DNA from: Torreya grandis
Lineage: Eukaryota > Streptophyta > Pinopsida > Cupressales > Taxaceae
DNA length: 64,000 bases
Direction of reading: 5' to 3'
Assembly (NCBI GenBank): GCA_037957365.1
Contig: JARHVA010002128.1
Coordinates: forward strand, 1,276,501 to 1,340,500
In this document: positions 13,163-26,572 of the stretch, piece after piece
Position numbering within the stretch: position 1 is the stretch's first letter
Layout of the letters: each line of letters begins with the position of its first letter
Notes under the pieces: model-generated
The model's database searches: none
Seen by the model: only the letters and a program-made list of their open reading frames with translations
What the model was told of the DNA's origin: nothing
Made by a program: the position numbers and the translations under genes

Positions 13163-14494
13163 CTCCCCAAGTAGTTATATTTAGATTTTAATATTCATTT
13201 ATGATCACTTATCTGTGTGTCAAATTACTAACATATATCTTCACATTGTCACTATGTATTATTATTTCTACATGTATTTCGCATTGCTATTTTTCTCAAT
13301 TTATTCATGATGATGCCATACTCTTCATGTTATCATTACTACTCATTTTTAAAACTTTCATAACACCTCTCACATAAATTTTAATTTTGAGATAATTTAT
13401 TGCAAAGACTCCACAACTCACCTCAAAAGAGCGAGCATACATAGTGGCTTGTCGTAGAGACCAAGCTCAAACAACCCAATACACAGACATAATTTTATAG
13501 GGTTTAAATAATGTATAATAGTCCATATCTATAAATCACCTAGAAATTAATTTTAGACATGAACACTCCTTTTAGATAAAGTCACAAATTGGTTGTGTCT
13601 AAAATAATGTGTTGTCCCAACAAGTACAAAATAGTCATTTTTGAAAATCCTCGTAATCTTAGTTAGCTCAAAATAGTTCCTAATTGGTACCTAGTCATAG
13701 TTTCATAAATATGCTTAGGTTTTTCTTAGATTTTACTCAAAATGAGAGCATAATGCATGACATGTGTTCCATGGTTTTCATAGATGTTATATTCATAAAA
13801 TCACATAATATTACTTAGTTTTAAAGTTCATATACATCATATATCATATTAGGGGAATGTGCATTGCATATGACTACCTCCTTACTTAGTTTTCACTAGA
13901 TCCATAGATGGAATGGTAATGCTTGAAATTCTCCATGTTGTATACACTATATCCAAATTATATTACTTTGTGCACTAGTTTTGTGCTAGTTTTTCACCAA
14001 AATGAATCGTATTCTACCTGTAGTGGTTGGTTCACCTTTTTACACCAATTTTTCACTAGAATGATCTATTGGAATTCACATAAGGATTAAAAAAAATGAT
14101 ACTCCTTTGGGTATGAAATGATGGAATCAAGCACATCTTGAGTTCTTAATCACACTCACCTATAAATGAGGATTGGGTCATTCACAGTCTAGTCCACTAT
14201 ATTCAACCAAGAAGAAATATCTAAGGGTCATACCATCTACAATCATAAGTTTTTTTTAACCATAAAAATATAATAGTTCACATACCTAATCAAGTGTATT
14301 TTTTTCCTTATTATTTGATCTATAATTTTATTGTCTCTTAATTTTATATTTCCATCTTAAGTAAGGATTGATTTAAATGTGTTCCATTACAATTTTGCAT
14401 GAGTCTATATTCAAGACTATTACTCAAAGGTAAGTTTAGGTACATAAATTTTATTTTAATCTAGTATTTTCACTTTTATTTCATTACTATAATA

Positions 14495-14561
14495 AAATGG
14501 GGGAAATGTAGACACATAAATTAGCATTTTAAGATGAAACATTATGCTTGTGATCACCCTT
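14495..14561 (+). other. Polypurine tract and candidate LTR start
   Basis: AAAATGGGGGAAA ends at 14506 and is followed at once by TGTAGACACATAAATTAGC, which looks like a plus-strand polypurine tract joined to an LTR start. It lies at the right end of element H. The sequence after TGTAG does not match the H LTR at 8892, so it may belong to a different element. Element A-outer interrupts it 60 bases in. Confidence 0.4.
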
Positions 14562-14566
14562 TTATG

Positions 14567-17500
14567 TGTTAAACCCAAATTTTTTTATATGAATCATATG
14601 AGGATAAATATGGTTAATAAAAAAGAAATGAATAAACACAAGGGTGACAAATAGATCTATAATAGGGCAATTAATTTTAAAACTTAGATAACAAATTCTA
14701 AATTAAATGTTGAGATATATTAAAAATAAAAAGTACAACTATGTTATATATTTTAATGATAATGATCATGAGGTACTTAGTTAGTTTTGATGTTAATACA
14801 AATCTAGATATGGAACAAGCGAGAAGTATACTAGAATAATATTCTAGAATAATCACCAAATTATGGGTTAAGTACATCTATAGTCATGAACACTTGCATT
14901 AGCCTAGGATGGTTGTAGTAACACTAATATCTAGATTAGACATAGTTGTCCAATAAAAAATACCTATTAAAACTAAATGCAACCACCTAGATGCTTATGG
15001 GACCTATGTCACCTTTACTATGGTAAATTAAAATCAAGGTCATGTATTATCACTCCTTGTCAAATAGTAAAACCTTAGTTATTTATCTTCATGATGGTTG
15101 TGGGGAAAATGGGTTAGTCAACACATAGTGTCAAGATACCACAAATACACCTATATTAATGAGAAATACCTATATATGCAATACTCTAAAGAGGTCCTTG
15201 TTGAGTATTATCATTTACATCAAATGTGCATCTTATGAAGGTTGATGTCAAAGGTGATTAAGGATAGTTGGTAATGTGTGATGTGACAAGGTGCATGGAA
15301 GAGTATTTTTAGGAGAGAAAAAGAAAGAGAATTTAAAGCCAACTAATTTCTTATGTCTACATGATTGGTATCATTATTAATGTTAGCATAGAAGGTACAA
15401 GTCATTGATGTCAAGTGCATAAGAAACATAGTCATGACATGAAGAGGTATGTACATGGTGAAATGAATGAACATAAGCATGTGAAGGTTGTATGGAATTG
15501 TTTGAGCATGTGAGTAAGGTATATAAGAATTCATGATATTTTTATGGTGAGCCTATAGGGGAGGACCTTTAGCCAAAGTCTACATCCAGACCACTCCTAG
15601 ACCCTACCTAGCCTAGTGAGCTATGAAGATCAGATTTCAAGGAAATTATGCACATGAGAGCATGGATAGAGGTGAGATAAGTTTTTAATGTATGATCATG
15701 AAGTTTTAAGTTATGGTTTAAAGTAAAATATTTCAATTATTGTTTTAGGCCTTCTTGAGCTCACAAAATGAGGTAGTCAAACCTGAGAAGCACTTTCAGA
15801 CATTTGTTGACATGTAAATCCATTACATTATGTCTTACATATTTCATGGGAGATGGGGAAGGGTCATATATAATATATCTAGGGATTAGTTTCTAATTTA
15901 AGTGGTAGTCCTTTATGAATAATCATTAACATCAAAATATTTATTAAACCTCCCTAAAACCCTAATAATGACCCAATGTGAAATATTTTTTTCAAATTAA
16001 CTTTAGATGGATTTAAATTCCTAGATAATATATTGGATAATGTATTAAACTCTCCCAAGTACATCCATGTGGTGGTGATTAGTTAGATGAGAGATAAAAT
16101 GTATAGGTACAGGTTTATCTATCAAGAAATTATTGTAGCTCTCAAAAGTTGATTTGGTCAATAAGAGTAAATGGATGGCATAATAAGATAGAGGATCATT
16201 TTATATATCCATGATGTTTCTTAGATATGTTATAATATCTAGGTTCTATAAATTGTTCATCCAAGTAAGCCAGTCACAGATGGACCTAATGGTGTGGATA
16301 ATGTAAAACCCAGGCAGAGATGAAGAGATAGATTTGAGGTTATATGCATGATAGATTGATTCAATAAAAGTGAATGAATAATTTATTTATGAATTATAAG
16401 TCATTATTATTCTTTGGATAAGCTTTTGAGGTTAGTGTATGTGGTGAAAATGTTACTCACAAAATGGATTGTCTAATTCAGATAGAACTGTGAGACATAA
16501 GGTCAAGAAATTGGTATGCAAGACCAATATTTGCCATTAGACCATATGAATTTTCTATCTGAGGATGTTATGGAGATATTATATAACTATTTATATACAT
16601 CAAGATTCATGGTAATTTTATACATAGACGTTGGAAGTTTAATTCTTCATGACTAGTTTTTGAGGTGATTTAGCAATTCTGAGTGAGATGCAGAGATGTT
16701 CTTGAGCCCTTATTTCCTGAGTGAAGATGTTTCAAGAATTTGGTGATGACCCTAATGTCATAGATAATCTATATTCATGTTTAATTTTTCATGGTTGAGT
16801 ATCTTAAGGGTGTTTAAGCTTCATTATTTTAAGATAGACTTTTGAGGTACACAGGCCTAATAGGGTAGTTTATCCTAAAGGAACTTTCATGATATGAATG
16901 AAGGATACAATTCTAATCAAGCATGGAGGAGGTCATAATATTTCATTAGATAAGTGGTTTAATTGAGTTTTTATTATTTTATAAATCCATCTAGGCCTAA
17001 TAATATAAATTTTTAGCATTAAGAGGACAGACCTAATGCAATTAGGTCTTCATTAGATGTAAAGGAGGAGTAAGGCCTAATTGAGTTGTGCCAGACCAAA
17101 AGGGGTTCAAATTATGATTGAACCATGTTCATATTATTTCTTAAAACCTAATGTGTGGCCAACCTAATATTTTTAATGTGTGTGGTTTAACAAAAGGTAT
17201 GTGACCATGATACTAGTATATATACAAGGAAGTTTAGGTCTATTTAGAAGTATGAAAATAAGTGAAAAAATGATGCATGGTTGAGTAGAATGAGGTATTG
17301 AAATGGCTTTATATACCATAATAGAAGAGTATAAGTGTGTTCATATTTTTTTAATTGAGTAAAAAAAATTTCATAAGGTGATCAAAATTCTGAGGTGGCT
17401 AAGTTAGTATTTCCTTGCAAGTAGATGCTTGCTAAAGCCTAGTCAAGTGGGTGCTTGAATTTATTTGGGTTGGTGATCTAAGTTGAGTTGGTGAGTTTGG

Positions 17501-18427
17501 TATTTTTTTTTTTATTTGATAATATTCCATTTTTATAGATCATAGTGGGTTTCTTCCCCCTAAGTGTTTCCTACTCATATATGTCTTCTCTTGTTCCATG
17601 CTCATGTGAATGGTTTGTTATGAATTGCCAGATCACTATGTTGCTTTCATGGTTCATGAATGTTAAATTATAATTGAAATAGTTTTTTTTTAAATGATTC
17701 ACCCCCTATCATTAATTATGTTTCCAATAGGCTTTTAACTTATGTAATTATCCCCTACATATTGGTTTATATGTGCATAAGTATGAAATATGTGTAAAAT
17801 AAGTACAACAGTGACCTAGCTTGTAACTTGGAAAATCAAGATCTTGGGTTACTCATTTATTAATTTAGACCTATATAAGTGTTGTTCCTATGACTAATAT
17901 GAAAATAGGGGAAAATATTAAATCTTTTTTCACTTGAATGTTTTTTGAATGCTCTTTGATATCAATATTAGGTTTGTGCTAGGTTTTTTCTAGGTGAGGA
18001 ATGAATGAGGGTTGATAATTTATTTATACCAATCCCTTTGTATAATATATCCCATTAAATCACTTTGGCTAACCATAGGAATACATTTTATTTAAAAATT
18101 ATATGACTTTATGTCAATGGACACTTGTGTCAGTGTAGGACACTTGTATCAATGTAGACATTTGGCTGAGATGCAAGTGTTTGGAGAGTAGGAAAATGGT
18201 ACAAGTTCAAAACTTGTAGATATAGATGATAAGAAAGTTAAAATAATTTTAGGAAATATATAAGGTTTGATTTACTAGAATGATAATGGTCAAACTAAGA
18301 GATAAGTAATGACCAATGAGAGATAGCAGATGTGAGACTTGGAGAAGTAGAAAAGGTATATAATTAATAGTAGTTAAGTTCTAAGTTTTTCAAGTGTACA
18401 ATACTAAGTTCATAAATAGCATCTACA
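14567..18427 (-). repeat. Left (3') LTR of A-outer, interrupted
   Basis: The two LTR pieces are 14567-15198 and about 17735-18427, total about 1.3 kb. The minus-strand end sequence is TGTAGATG at the right (plus CATCTACA to 18427) and GGGTTTAACA at the left. A TATA-like box (plus TATTTATA at 18021-18028) lies beside the ATCCCTTTG block conserved in all family A LTRs. The break occurs after GAGGTCCT. Confidence 0.85.
15199..17729. mobile_element. Unclassified 2.5 kb insert in the A-outer LTR
   Basis: Comparison with intact family A LTRs shows that about 2.5 kb here is foreign. It starts TGTTGAGTATT and ends near TTTCCAATA. Possible duplicated bases are GTCCT on the left and GGCTT on the right, a weak match. 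No protein motif, terminal inverted repeat or internal LTR pair was recognised. The TG start, the length and the T/C-rich right part would fit a decayed solo LTR, but this is a guess. Short minus-strand frames (for example 15534-15343) show nothing recognisable. Confidence 0.55.
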
Positions 18428-20059
18428 TTTCCCCCCCTCTAATCTAGCAATAGAATTTCTAGTTTAAAATAAAGAAATGCATACCTGGGTGTGTATAACA
18501 CACCTTTCCTTTACTTGAATATAACTTGAGTGTTGTATCAGTGACTGACCTACAACTAATAACATGTTATATTATATAATCAGTGTATATAAACTAAATT
18601 AAAAGTATTGAAATGATTAAAATTGAAAGAGAGTAAGGTTTACGAGCACACATGTGTATCGATGCAACCATCTTTTGGATATTTTACTTGAAAGATATAT
18701 CATTATGAATCACTAAACATTATATTAGGATAAAATATATAATTTTTAAATTGAATGTATCTAAATATATAAAGAGATAAATTAGAGGACACATGCCCCC
18801 AACCTTAGAGAAAATATGAGTTAGCATTCAGCAGTTGATATTTTCTCAACTATGAAACCCAATCATACTTATAACTTAGTCAGCATGAATGACCAAAGTC
18901 AACCCATACTATATATCTAGTGATTTTGGATGATGTAATCAATTTTAACAAATAAAATTGGTAATATTAAGTTATCAAATCACCTCAACCATACCAAAAA
19001 TGAACTAACTACTATAGTATATTGGCTCAATATAATCCATAAAATTCTAACCTGGTGGGTGATGATAGTCCTTGAAATTGTTCTAAGTCTAAAACTAATT
19101 TCATTTTGAAATATTAGGTATATATTCATAGCATATGCACCCTATATGTGTCTTACACTAAAACTATGTATAATAATGGTACCAATGTATAAAATTCTAC
19201 CATAAATGTGTATCTAAATCATATAACTATGAATATGGCCAATCTAGGAATTGTGTAAGTGTGGAGAACCTGATTTCAAAACATTCCCCCATTATATATT
19301 GAAAAATATAAAAACTAATATAATATCCAATATGGAGGACATGTTTCCAAACATTCTTCCACTGTAATTTAGGTCTGTCACATTTTGAATAAGTGTGGAG
19401 AACATGTTTCCAAAACATGCCCCCACAAGCTCTGAAACTATGAATATGTGGAAGCCATGCCTCTACAAAATTCCTCCATTGATATGTCCCCCTTTGAGGT
19501 GAGGGAAGATATAAACTGGTAGTTCACCTCAAAAGAATAAGCTAACCATATAACTTTGAATGAACCATATATCATATAGAAGGACATGTATAGGTAAATG
19601 TATAATTAAAGAGTATAGAATTTGATCACATTAAGGCCTAAGATGCTTGATAATGATCATGGAAAAATCTATATAGTGATATTATAATATCAATAAGGAA
19701 CCAAGCACACAAAAAATAACACTCAAAATTAAGTCAAAATATAATGGTCCAAGGAGACTACAAGTAAGGGGCATATTCAAATGTCACACAATCAAATGCA
19801 CATAACTTATTCAAATATACACAAAGGAAAAAATGGCATATTTAAATGTACATAAAATAATAAATAACATATTCAAATTTAAACAATAGGAAAATATAAG
19901 CATATGGGTCACAAATAATGGAGCATATTCATATGCTCAACAAATAAGACAATAATAAGGTCAGACACTGAGGGAAGTGTATAAAGTAAATCATAACCAA
20001 CCAGCATAAACATATCATATTATTCCTTAGTTATATATGTTATAAAAAAATTAGGTGCA
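18428..20059 (-). other. Polypurine tract and non-coding tract of A-outer
   Basis: Plus TTTCCCCCCCTCTAATC just inside the LTR gives the minus-strand polypurine tract GAGGGGGGGAAA, followed by the LTR start. The next 1.6 kb align with 21376-23340 of A-inner and contain weaker copies of the CATG..CATGCCCCCAC hairpin repeats (about 19250-19440). No coding domain is seen. The tract is cut by A-inner after the duplicated bases GTGCA (20055-20059). Confidence 0.75.
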
Positions 20060-21375
20060 TTTTTAACCCTAAAAACTAGATTAGGGTTATCTAGGGTTAA
20101 ACACGATATAAATAGTCTAGGGTAGAAGGGTTATAAACTATCTCTATAATAGGTTGATTAGATGCTAACTCAAATATAAAATATGTTGAATTTATTATAC
20201 TAAAATAAGATAAAAATATAAAGTAAAACTATTATAAATATTTAAATGATAAATAAATAATGTACTTAGTTGGTTCTGATGCTAACACATTTTTAGATGT
20301 AAAATAAGTGGGAAGAAGACTGAAAGATGGTTATAGAATAGTTGCCAAATTTTGGATTACATGCCTATAAAGATGCAAAAACTAGTACCATCTTTGGATG
20401 GTTATGTCAATGTTATTATTTGAACTTTACATATCTGTCATTTATTGAATACTTTTTCAAAAAGGATGTGACCACCTTGATATTTCTCTATTTGTCTTCA
20501 CCTTTGTTTGGGTGCATTCAGATCTCAGTCATGGATTGTCATTCCTCATGAAATTTCAAAACCCTAGTTCTTCATCTTCATAGTGACCTTAGGGGAAAAT
20601 GGTTTCATGGTCACATGTTTTTGAGCTAACCCCAATTACCCCTTTATTAATTAGTGCTACTTATATCGATAATACTCCAAATAGAGCCTCAGATTGATGT
20701 ATTTATCCCCTACATGGTATCTTGTGTGTGAATCATGCAAAATGTGAAAATCAAGTACAATAGTGACCTATATTTTAACTTAAAATATATATTTATTGGG
20801 ATGATATTTTTATACTTCATACCTATGTATATGTTTTCCTTATGACAAATATGGAAATAGTATAAAATATGAAAGATTTTCTCACTTGAGTTCTTGATTC
20901 AATACCTTTTGTAAGTTGCCTAGTGAGTAGTTAAGAAGTTTCTAGGTGAGGAATGAATGAGGGTTGATCTTGTATTTATATCAATCCCTTTGGATAATTA
21001 ATTTGCATTAAATCACTTGGGCTAACCATTATCATACATTTCATTTGTAAATTATATGACTTTAGGGCACTAGACACTTGCATCGACATAAGTGTTTATC
21101 TGAGACACTGATGTCTAAGAATTAGGAAATTAGGTATAGGCTTAAAAATTTTAGAGGTGTAATATAATAATATTTTAAGTGTTTTTGGAAAGATATAAGG
21201 TCTATTTCATCAACAAAAAACTGTTCAAACCAAGAGATAAGCTAAGGGGCATAAGATAGAGCAAATACAATACATCTAAAAATGGGAAAGGTCCATAACT
21301 AAGAGGAACAACCAAGGTCTAAGTTTTCTAAGTGTAAAATAATGAGGTGATATTTAATCCACAATATCATCTACA
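20060..21375 (-). repeat. Left (3') LTR of A-inner
   Basis: This LTR is 1316 bases long. Plus-strand ends are TTTTTAACCCTAAA (left; the expected TG is mutated) and CATCTACA (right). It pairs with 26573-27891 along its whole length. The TATA block is near 20970. Confidence 0.85.
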
Positions 21376-21391
21376 TTTTACCTCCCTTTAA
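21376..21391 (-). other. Polypurine tract of A-inner
   Basis: The minus strand reads AAAGGGAGGTAAAA directly before the LTR start TGTAGATG. This is the expected plus-strand DNA priming site and confirms minus orientation. Confidence 0.7.
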
Positions 21392-23335
21392 TATAGTAAT
21401 GAAATTATAGGTTTAAAGGAGATAAATGTGTACCTAGGTGTGTAAAACACACTTTACCTTTATGTGATTCCAAATTGAGTGATTTAATAGTTATTGACAT
21501 GTAACCAAGAGTATTTTACAATAAATAATTAGTGAAAATAATCTAAAATTTAAAATATTTAAAATAATTTAAATTGAAAGAGCAAAGTTTAGGAGTACAC
21601 CTATGTATCGATGCAACTACATTACCTATTAGAAACATGATTTGAAAGATGTATCATTTTAAGGCTCTAAAATTGAGATTAGAAAAAATATACATAAATA
21701 TATAAAGTGCATATATTTAAGGAGATAGATAAAAAGAGATATTATAGGTCACATGCCCCTAACTTTGGAGAAAAGGTGAGTTACCACCTGCCAGTTGAGT
21801 TTAGCTCAACTATACAACCCAATCATACATATAATCTGGTGAGCATGAGTGAAAAAAGTTAGCTCATATCATCAAACTAGAGGGGATAGATGATAAAATC
21901 ACTTACAACCTAAAATAATGGAAAGATTGAGTGATTTAATCACCTCAACCATATTAAAAGCAAACTAACTACTATAGTAGATTAACTCAATATAATCTGT
22001 AAAAGTATATCTTGGTGGGTATGACATTTCATGAGATTTTTTTTGAAATCTAAAATGAATTTGGATTTTTAAATATTAGGTGCACATTACATAGTGTATT
22101 CACCTTAAATATGCCTCATGCAGAAATTATGTATAATAATGGTATTAATGTATATAACTTTGGCACAACTATAAATATATATTATGTAACTGTGTAATTT
22201 TTCCAATTCATAAACTATGTAAGTGTGGATTAAATGCTTCCAAAGCATGCCCCCACTATATATGGAGAAATATAAAAACTATAATAAGTGTTAATGTGGA
22301 GGACATGTTTCTAAAACATGCCCCCACTGAATCTTGGTGTGTTAAATATTGAATAAGTGTGGAGAACATGATTTCAAAGCATGCCCCAATGAATATGAAA
22401 ATTGTGCCAAATGTGAATAATAGTGGTTAATATTATTCCAAATCATGCCCCCACTAAATATAGGTGTGCCAAATACTAAATAAGTGTGGATAACATGCTT
22501 TTAAAGCATGCCCCCACTATATATGGCAAAATCTAAAATTTGAAAATGGTGCTAATGTGGAGGAAATGTTTCCAAAACACTCCCCCACTAAATCTAGGTG
22601 TGTCAAATATTGAATAAGTGTGGATAACATGATTCCAATGTATGCCCCAAATGAATATAAAATTGTGAATGTGTGGAATCCATGGCCTATATGACATGTC
22701 CCAACTAAATTTGAAAACTATATCAAATGTGAAGAACATGCCTCTATGACGTGCCCCCTTTTGAGGTGAGGAAAGAATATAAACTATTAGTTACCTCACC
22801 TCAAAAAGGATAATAAAATTGAATAATCTATGAATGGAACCATATAGCATATAGAAGAACATTTTTAGGTAAATGTAGCATTGAAGCGTATAGAACAATG
22901 TGATTACATGAAGGCCCAATATGCATGATAAATATCATGGCAATGTCTAGATAGTAATAATAAAGATCAACAAGAAAATAAGCACATAAATAATATCTCT
23001 CAAAATCAATTCAACATATAATGGTCATAAGAGACCAAAAATAAGGTGCATGTTTAAATGTCACACAATCAAAGGGACATAACTTATTCAAATGTTCATA
23101 AAAGTAATAATGACATATTTAAATTTCCATACAATAATCAATGGCATTTTCAAATGTCAAATAAATCACACATAGGCATGGGGGCCACAAATAAAGTAAC
23201 ATATTCAAAATTCTCAAATAAGAAAGATAAAATCAAGGTAATATGTTCAAAGAAGTGCATAAAGCAAAGTATAAGAAACCAACATAAACATATCCTAATA
23301 TCCCATGGATGAAATGTGTTAGAAAAAAATGTTAA
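21392..23335 (-). other. Non-coding tract of A-inner
   Basis: Two kilobases between polypurine tract and spacer, shared with A-outer (18428-20054). No domain was recognised on either strand. Frames such as 22533-22739 and 23058-23312 are not conserved and are treated as chance. It contains the palindromic repeat array at about 22204-22690. Confidence 0.6.
22204..22690. repeat. Array of CATG hairpin repeats, 63-71 bp units
   Basis: At least seven units carry a small palindrome followed by a C-rich box, of the type CATGCTTTTAAAGCATG then CCCCCAC. Palindrome starts fall near 22233, 22304, 22367, 22428, 22494, 22565 and 22628, spaced 71, 63, 61, 66, 71 and 63. Alternating units have different spacers, which gives a dimer of about 130 bases. 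In several units the fifth base and its partner change together (C-G or T-A). Related units occur at about 19250-19440 in A-outer. Confidence 0.8.
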
Positions 23336-24239
23336 ATGCATATCATATTAGGTACCATATATAATATATAATCATGGATAAATGCATGTGTAAGTACATA
23401 TAAGCTCAATCATGATAATGAAGTATTATCATCAAGCTATGTAACTTGTGAATATCAAGACCAAAGAAGTGGATGTCCCCAATGTCCACATAACATGAGT
23501 AGAATGAAGGCCCAACAATTAAATAGGAATAGATCATTTATATTGGTATGCATGTATCACACTCAAGTATAATCATGAGACACATGTGTTGTAGAATAAA
23601 TTTACATGCCATCCATCAACATGGAACTAACACATAGATGCCAAGGATCCAATAGAGTATGTTTATGTTGAAAATATTTTTGTATTTTTAAATGGTTTTA
23701 TTTTTAATTTTATAGTATTTTTGGAATATTATGAATAGTAAATGCCATCCAATGATCTCATCTAAAGGATGGTCATATGTATCTCCCTAGTCAAAACTTG
23801 GTGTAAGTAATTTGTGGTACTACCAAGGAACATGTATAGATGTAATATCTATCACTATAGTGTCTATGATGCTCTATGTATGTATAATAAGACTCTGAGG
23901 TCATGAAGTATAAATATAATTAATAAGGGTTCATGGAACCCATGTTTATGTACTCTATATTATTTGTTTATAATAATAATAATAGTATATACATTTTTAG
24001 GTGTTGAAGATGTCTAAACATGGTGCATAATAGAAGATGAGGATTATGTGGAATCTACTATATGTATCTAATGTAATTCTCTCTCAATTAATAGACACTT
24101 AGTAAATGGGATTGAATTTTACTTATCCTTTTGCGATGGATTAACCTTAGTAGGTTTGATAATTAGTTACCTAGGTATAACTTTTTCTTGCTCAATAGGA
24201 TGCTCATATGCAATTATGATAACTATAATTACCTGATTG
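23336..24239 (-). other. Spacer between protease and repeat tract of A-inner
   Basis: About 0.9 kb conserved with 27897-28680 of A-outer but without a recognisable protein domain. A T-rich block (about 23665-23735, repeated GTATTTTT words) recurs at the same relative position in A-outer (28140-28205) and D (57290-57375). Confidence 0.5.
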
Positions 24240-24570
24240 ACATGTTATATTTAACGCACCCATGAATTATATAAGGTATTATTCAAAGTGTATAGATCCA
24301 ATGTCTTCCCAATAACATATCAATGATTTCCATGGAAGGTATAATTGAAAATTTAGTAACCATTTATGTGAAAGTTAGGTCAATCTCACCAAGAACCTTC
24401 TAGGATTTCCCATAGAATTTTATAACTAGTCTATTAGATGGATGCAAATCATGATTATTATAACCTATATACATAAGTAATGTCATAGTGCAAACATTTT
24501 CATTTACACCATTATCAATCATAACACTATGTATAGGTTGATGATCAAGGAATGTTTGAATGAATATCAG
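24240..24570 (-). pseudogene. Aspartic protease (A-inner)
   Basis: The minus strand reads HSVMIDNGVNENVCTMTLL near 24535-24475, with the catalytic triad as DNG. Then come a GEIDLTF strand and MLLGRHWIY, the conserved blocks of plant Ty3/gypsy proteases in the right order, with scattered stops. It would process Gag. The catalytic Asp survives. The A-outer copy at 28670-29020 is the close match (DNGAND). Confidence 0.75.
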
Positions 24571-24829
24571 AGTCATCACCCTTTATATAAGTGTCATATA
24601 AAGTAATAGAATTTATCTAAACCATAGGAGGTATGTGTCATGTATAAGTACCAATAATAACATATAATGAGTAAATGTAATTTTATGGAGGAGAATGATA
24701 ATTATATTCCATTTTCACTTATGATTCCTTATTATAATGGTCTTGTAAAGCTTTTTTAAATATTTTATTTTTCTGGTGATCACCATGTTGTGAATTTTAT
24801 TCCTTATGAGGATCATAAAATTTTATCTT

Positions 24830-26429
24830 TTGATCATCAATAATTTCTTGGACCTTATGCTTCAAGGTAAAACATTTTTTATTATAGTATCTTGGTCCCA
24901 AGAGATAATCACAATAAGCATTTACATCATATCCTTTGGGTAGGGGTATATTAATATCAATCTCTATAAGATGAGGGAGATATATAAGATGACACTCTAC
25001 TATCCATGGGAGTAATGAAAAAAGATGCTCTAGTGAGCATGTAAACTATCTCTTTGATTCATTAGATAAGACAAGCTGATTAGGCTACTATGAAATTGTG
25101 TTAACATTGTGGTTGCTTCCTTTTTAGGCTCAGAGGGTTTTACCTTATAACTTGGTTTGATTGTAAACTTTGTGATAGATGTAGATGTGGCTAGTTTTTT
25201 TGTTACATAATTTATCTTAATCAATTAAATAAGATTCATTTCATGGTCCCATACAACATGGCATAATTAATCAAAATAATTAAACTTATTGAAAATAATT
25301 GACTCATGTAAAATAGAAAGAAAACTTTGCTTGAATATGTCTTGTAACTCCTTATCTACCATAAGATTATTTATTTTATCCAACATTATCTTGTACCTCA
25401 AGACATATTCATTAATAGGTTCATTTTTTCTTTGTTTAATTTTGTAAATTTGATCATAGGAAGCCTTTTTATAAATATTAATGGAAATGTGTGAAAATTT
25501 TGATATACAAGAGGTTTAAATGCTTTCACAAATTATAGAGGTAAATCATAAAACCATCTCAAGGCATAGTCCTTGAGGCTTCTTGGGAATAATTTGCTAA
25601 AATTTTTATCATTCAAGGCATAATCAAGGCATGCCACATAAAAGGATCAAAGACAATGTTCAAGATCACCCTTGGCATCATAAAATGTGAACTTAGGTGA
25701 AACAAAACCAATTGGAAAAGGTTGTAAAGATATCTCAAGTTCAAGCTATGTAACACATCTTGGGAATCAATGACATGAGGAGACTTTAAATCATTTTTTT
25801 CAATGTTTATAACCTTGTTTTCCAAGGTCCTTATAACTTGGAGTGTTTGAACTATGGACCCATTGGGATTTAGATTAGAAAGCTAACTAGTCATCGAATG
25901 GGATGTAATCATGGTTTGAATAGGCATAGAAACTAGTATTTGAGTTGAAAAATTTGTTATACCCATGGCATATGTAGAAAAAGTAGTTTCAAGAAACAAA
26001 GGTTTAAATACATCATGTTCCCTCATTATAAGTATTATGTTTTAATGTGTTTGGGGGGAGGGTTTTTGGTATATGTGGATGACCCATAGTTATAATAAAA
26101 CGATCAATAAATGGAATTATTTGATAATCTATGTTTTTTACATTTTTAGATTCTAAAATGGTTTTTAGTATTTCATCAAGATCTTCAGGGTTTTGATGAA
26201 TATGATCATGAAACAATGTAATTGCTTACACTTTCTCATGATTTATTTGCTCATGTTCATTAGTTTCATTATACTTATGGTTTTCATTATTAGAATTTTC
26301 TTTGATAATCTCATCAGTATGTTTTTCATTCTCAACACTGGGATCATCATGATCCATATGATTAGGTCCCTCATTGGTTTGAGAAATCTTAGTTGGTGGG
26401 TTGGGAATTTCAATGTGTTTGATAGGCAT
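24830..26429 (-). pseudogene. gag (A-inner)
   Basis: The start is placed at the frame beginning MPIKHIE at 26429, about 140 bases inside the LTR. It opens with a hydrophilic, Asn/Glu/His-rich N-terminus (26429-26226). The gag core lies near 25700-25530: FYDAKGDLEHC, then SFYVACLDYALND, then LKDYALRWFYDLP, the tryptophan-containing helix typical of plant retrotransposon gag. A degenerate knuckle, CDYLLGPRYYNKKC, is encoded at 24872-24913, followed by FTLKHK. Stops occur throughout. Gag would assemble the particle and package RNA, with polymerase presumably supplied in trans. Confidence 0.75.
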
Positions 26430-26555
26430 ACATCCTAGTCTAGGGCTATGCTTAGGTTACATGCAAAATAATATAAGTAGGAAATGAAGAATTAGAGTAA
26501 TATAAAAAATTAATTGAATAAAAACCTTAAGAATCATAAATTTTTTCATTCATAT

Positions 26556-26572
26556 GAATCAAACTCACCAAA
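26556..26572 (-). other. Primer-binding region of A-inner
   Basis: The minus strand reads TTTGGTGAGTTTGATTC at the LTR edge, close to TTTGGTGAACCTGACTTAC of element D. TGG fits a CCA tail. The tRNA is not assigned. It differs from the motif of elements 1 and G. Confidence 0.55.

Larger units (their letters stand above)
11691..14494 (+). other. Non-coding tract of element H
   Basis: There are 2.8 kb of AT-rich sequence between the protease and a polypurine tract. No RT, RNase H or integrase motif is visible on either strand. It holds a fold-back plus direct repeat (12481-12643) and a 38-bp tandem repeat (13069-13162). Short frames such as 12816-13031 have no recognisable similarity and are treated as chance. 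Confidence 0.5.

Noticed and set aside
20060..20115. Interstitial telomere repeat (AACCCTAAA, TTAGGGTTA words)
   Set aside because: Only a few scattered words occur, at the conserved LTR end of family A; there is no tandem TTTAGGG array.
22204..22690. CRISPR-like array
   Set aside because: Units and spacers are all related, the context is a plant retrotransposon, and there are no unique spacers or cas genes.
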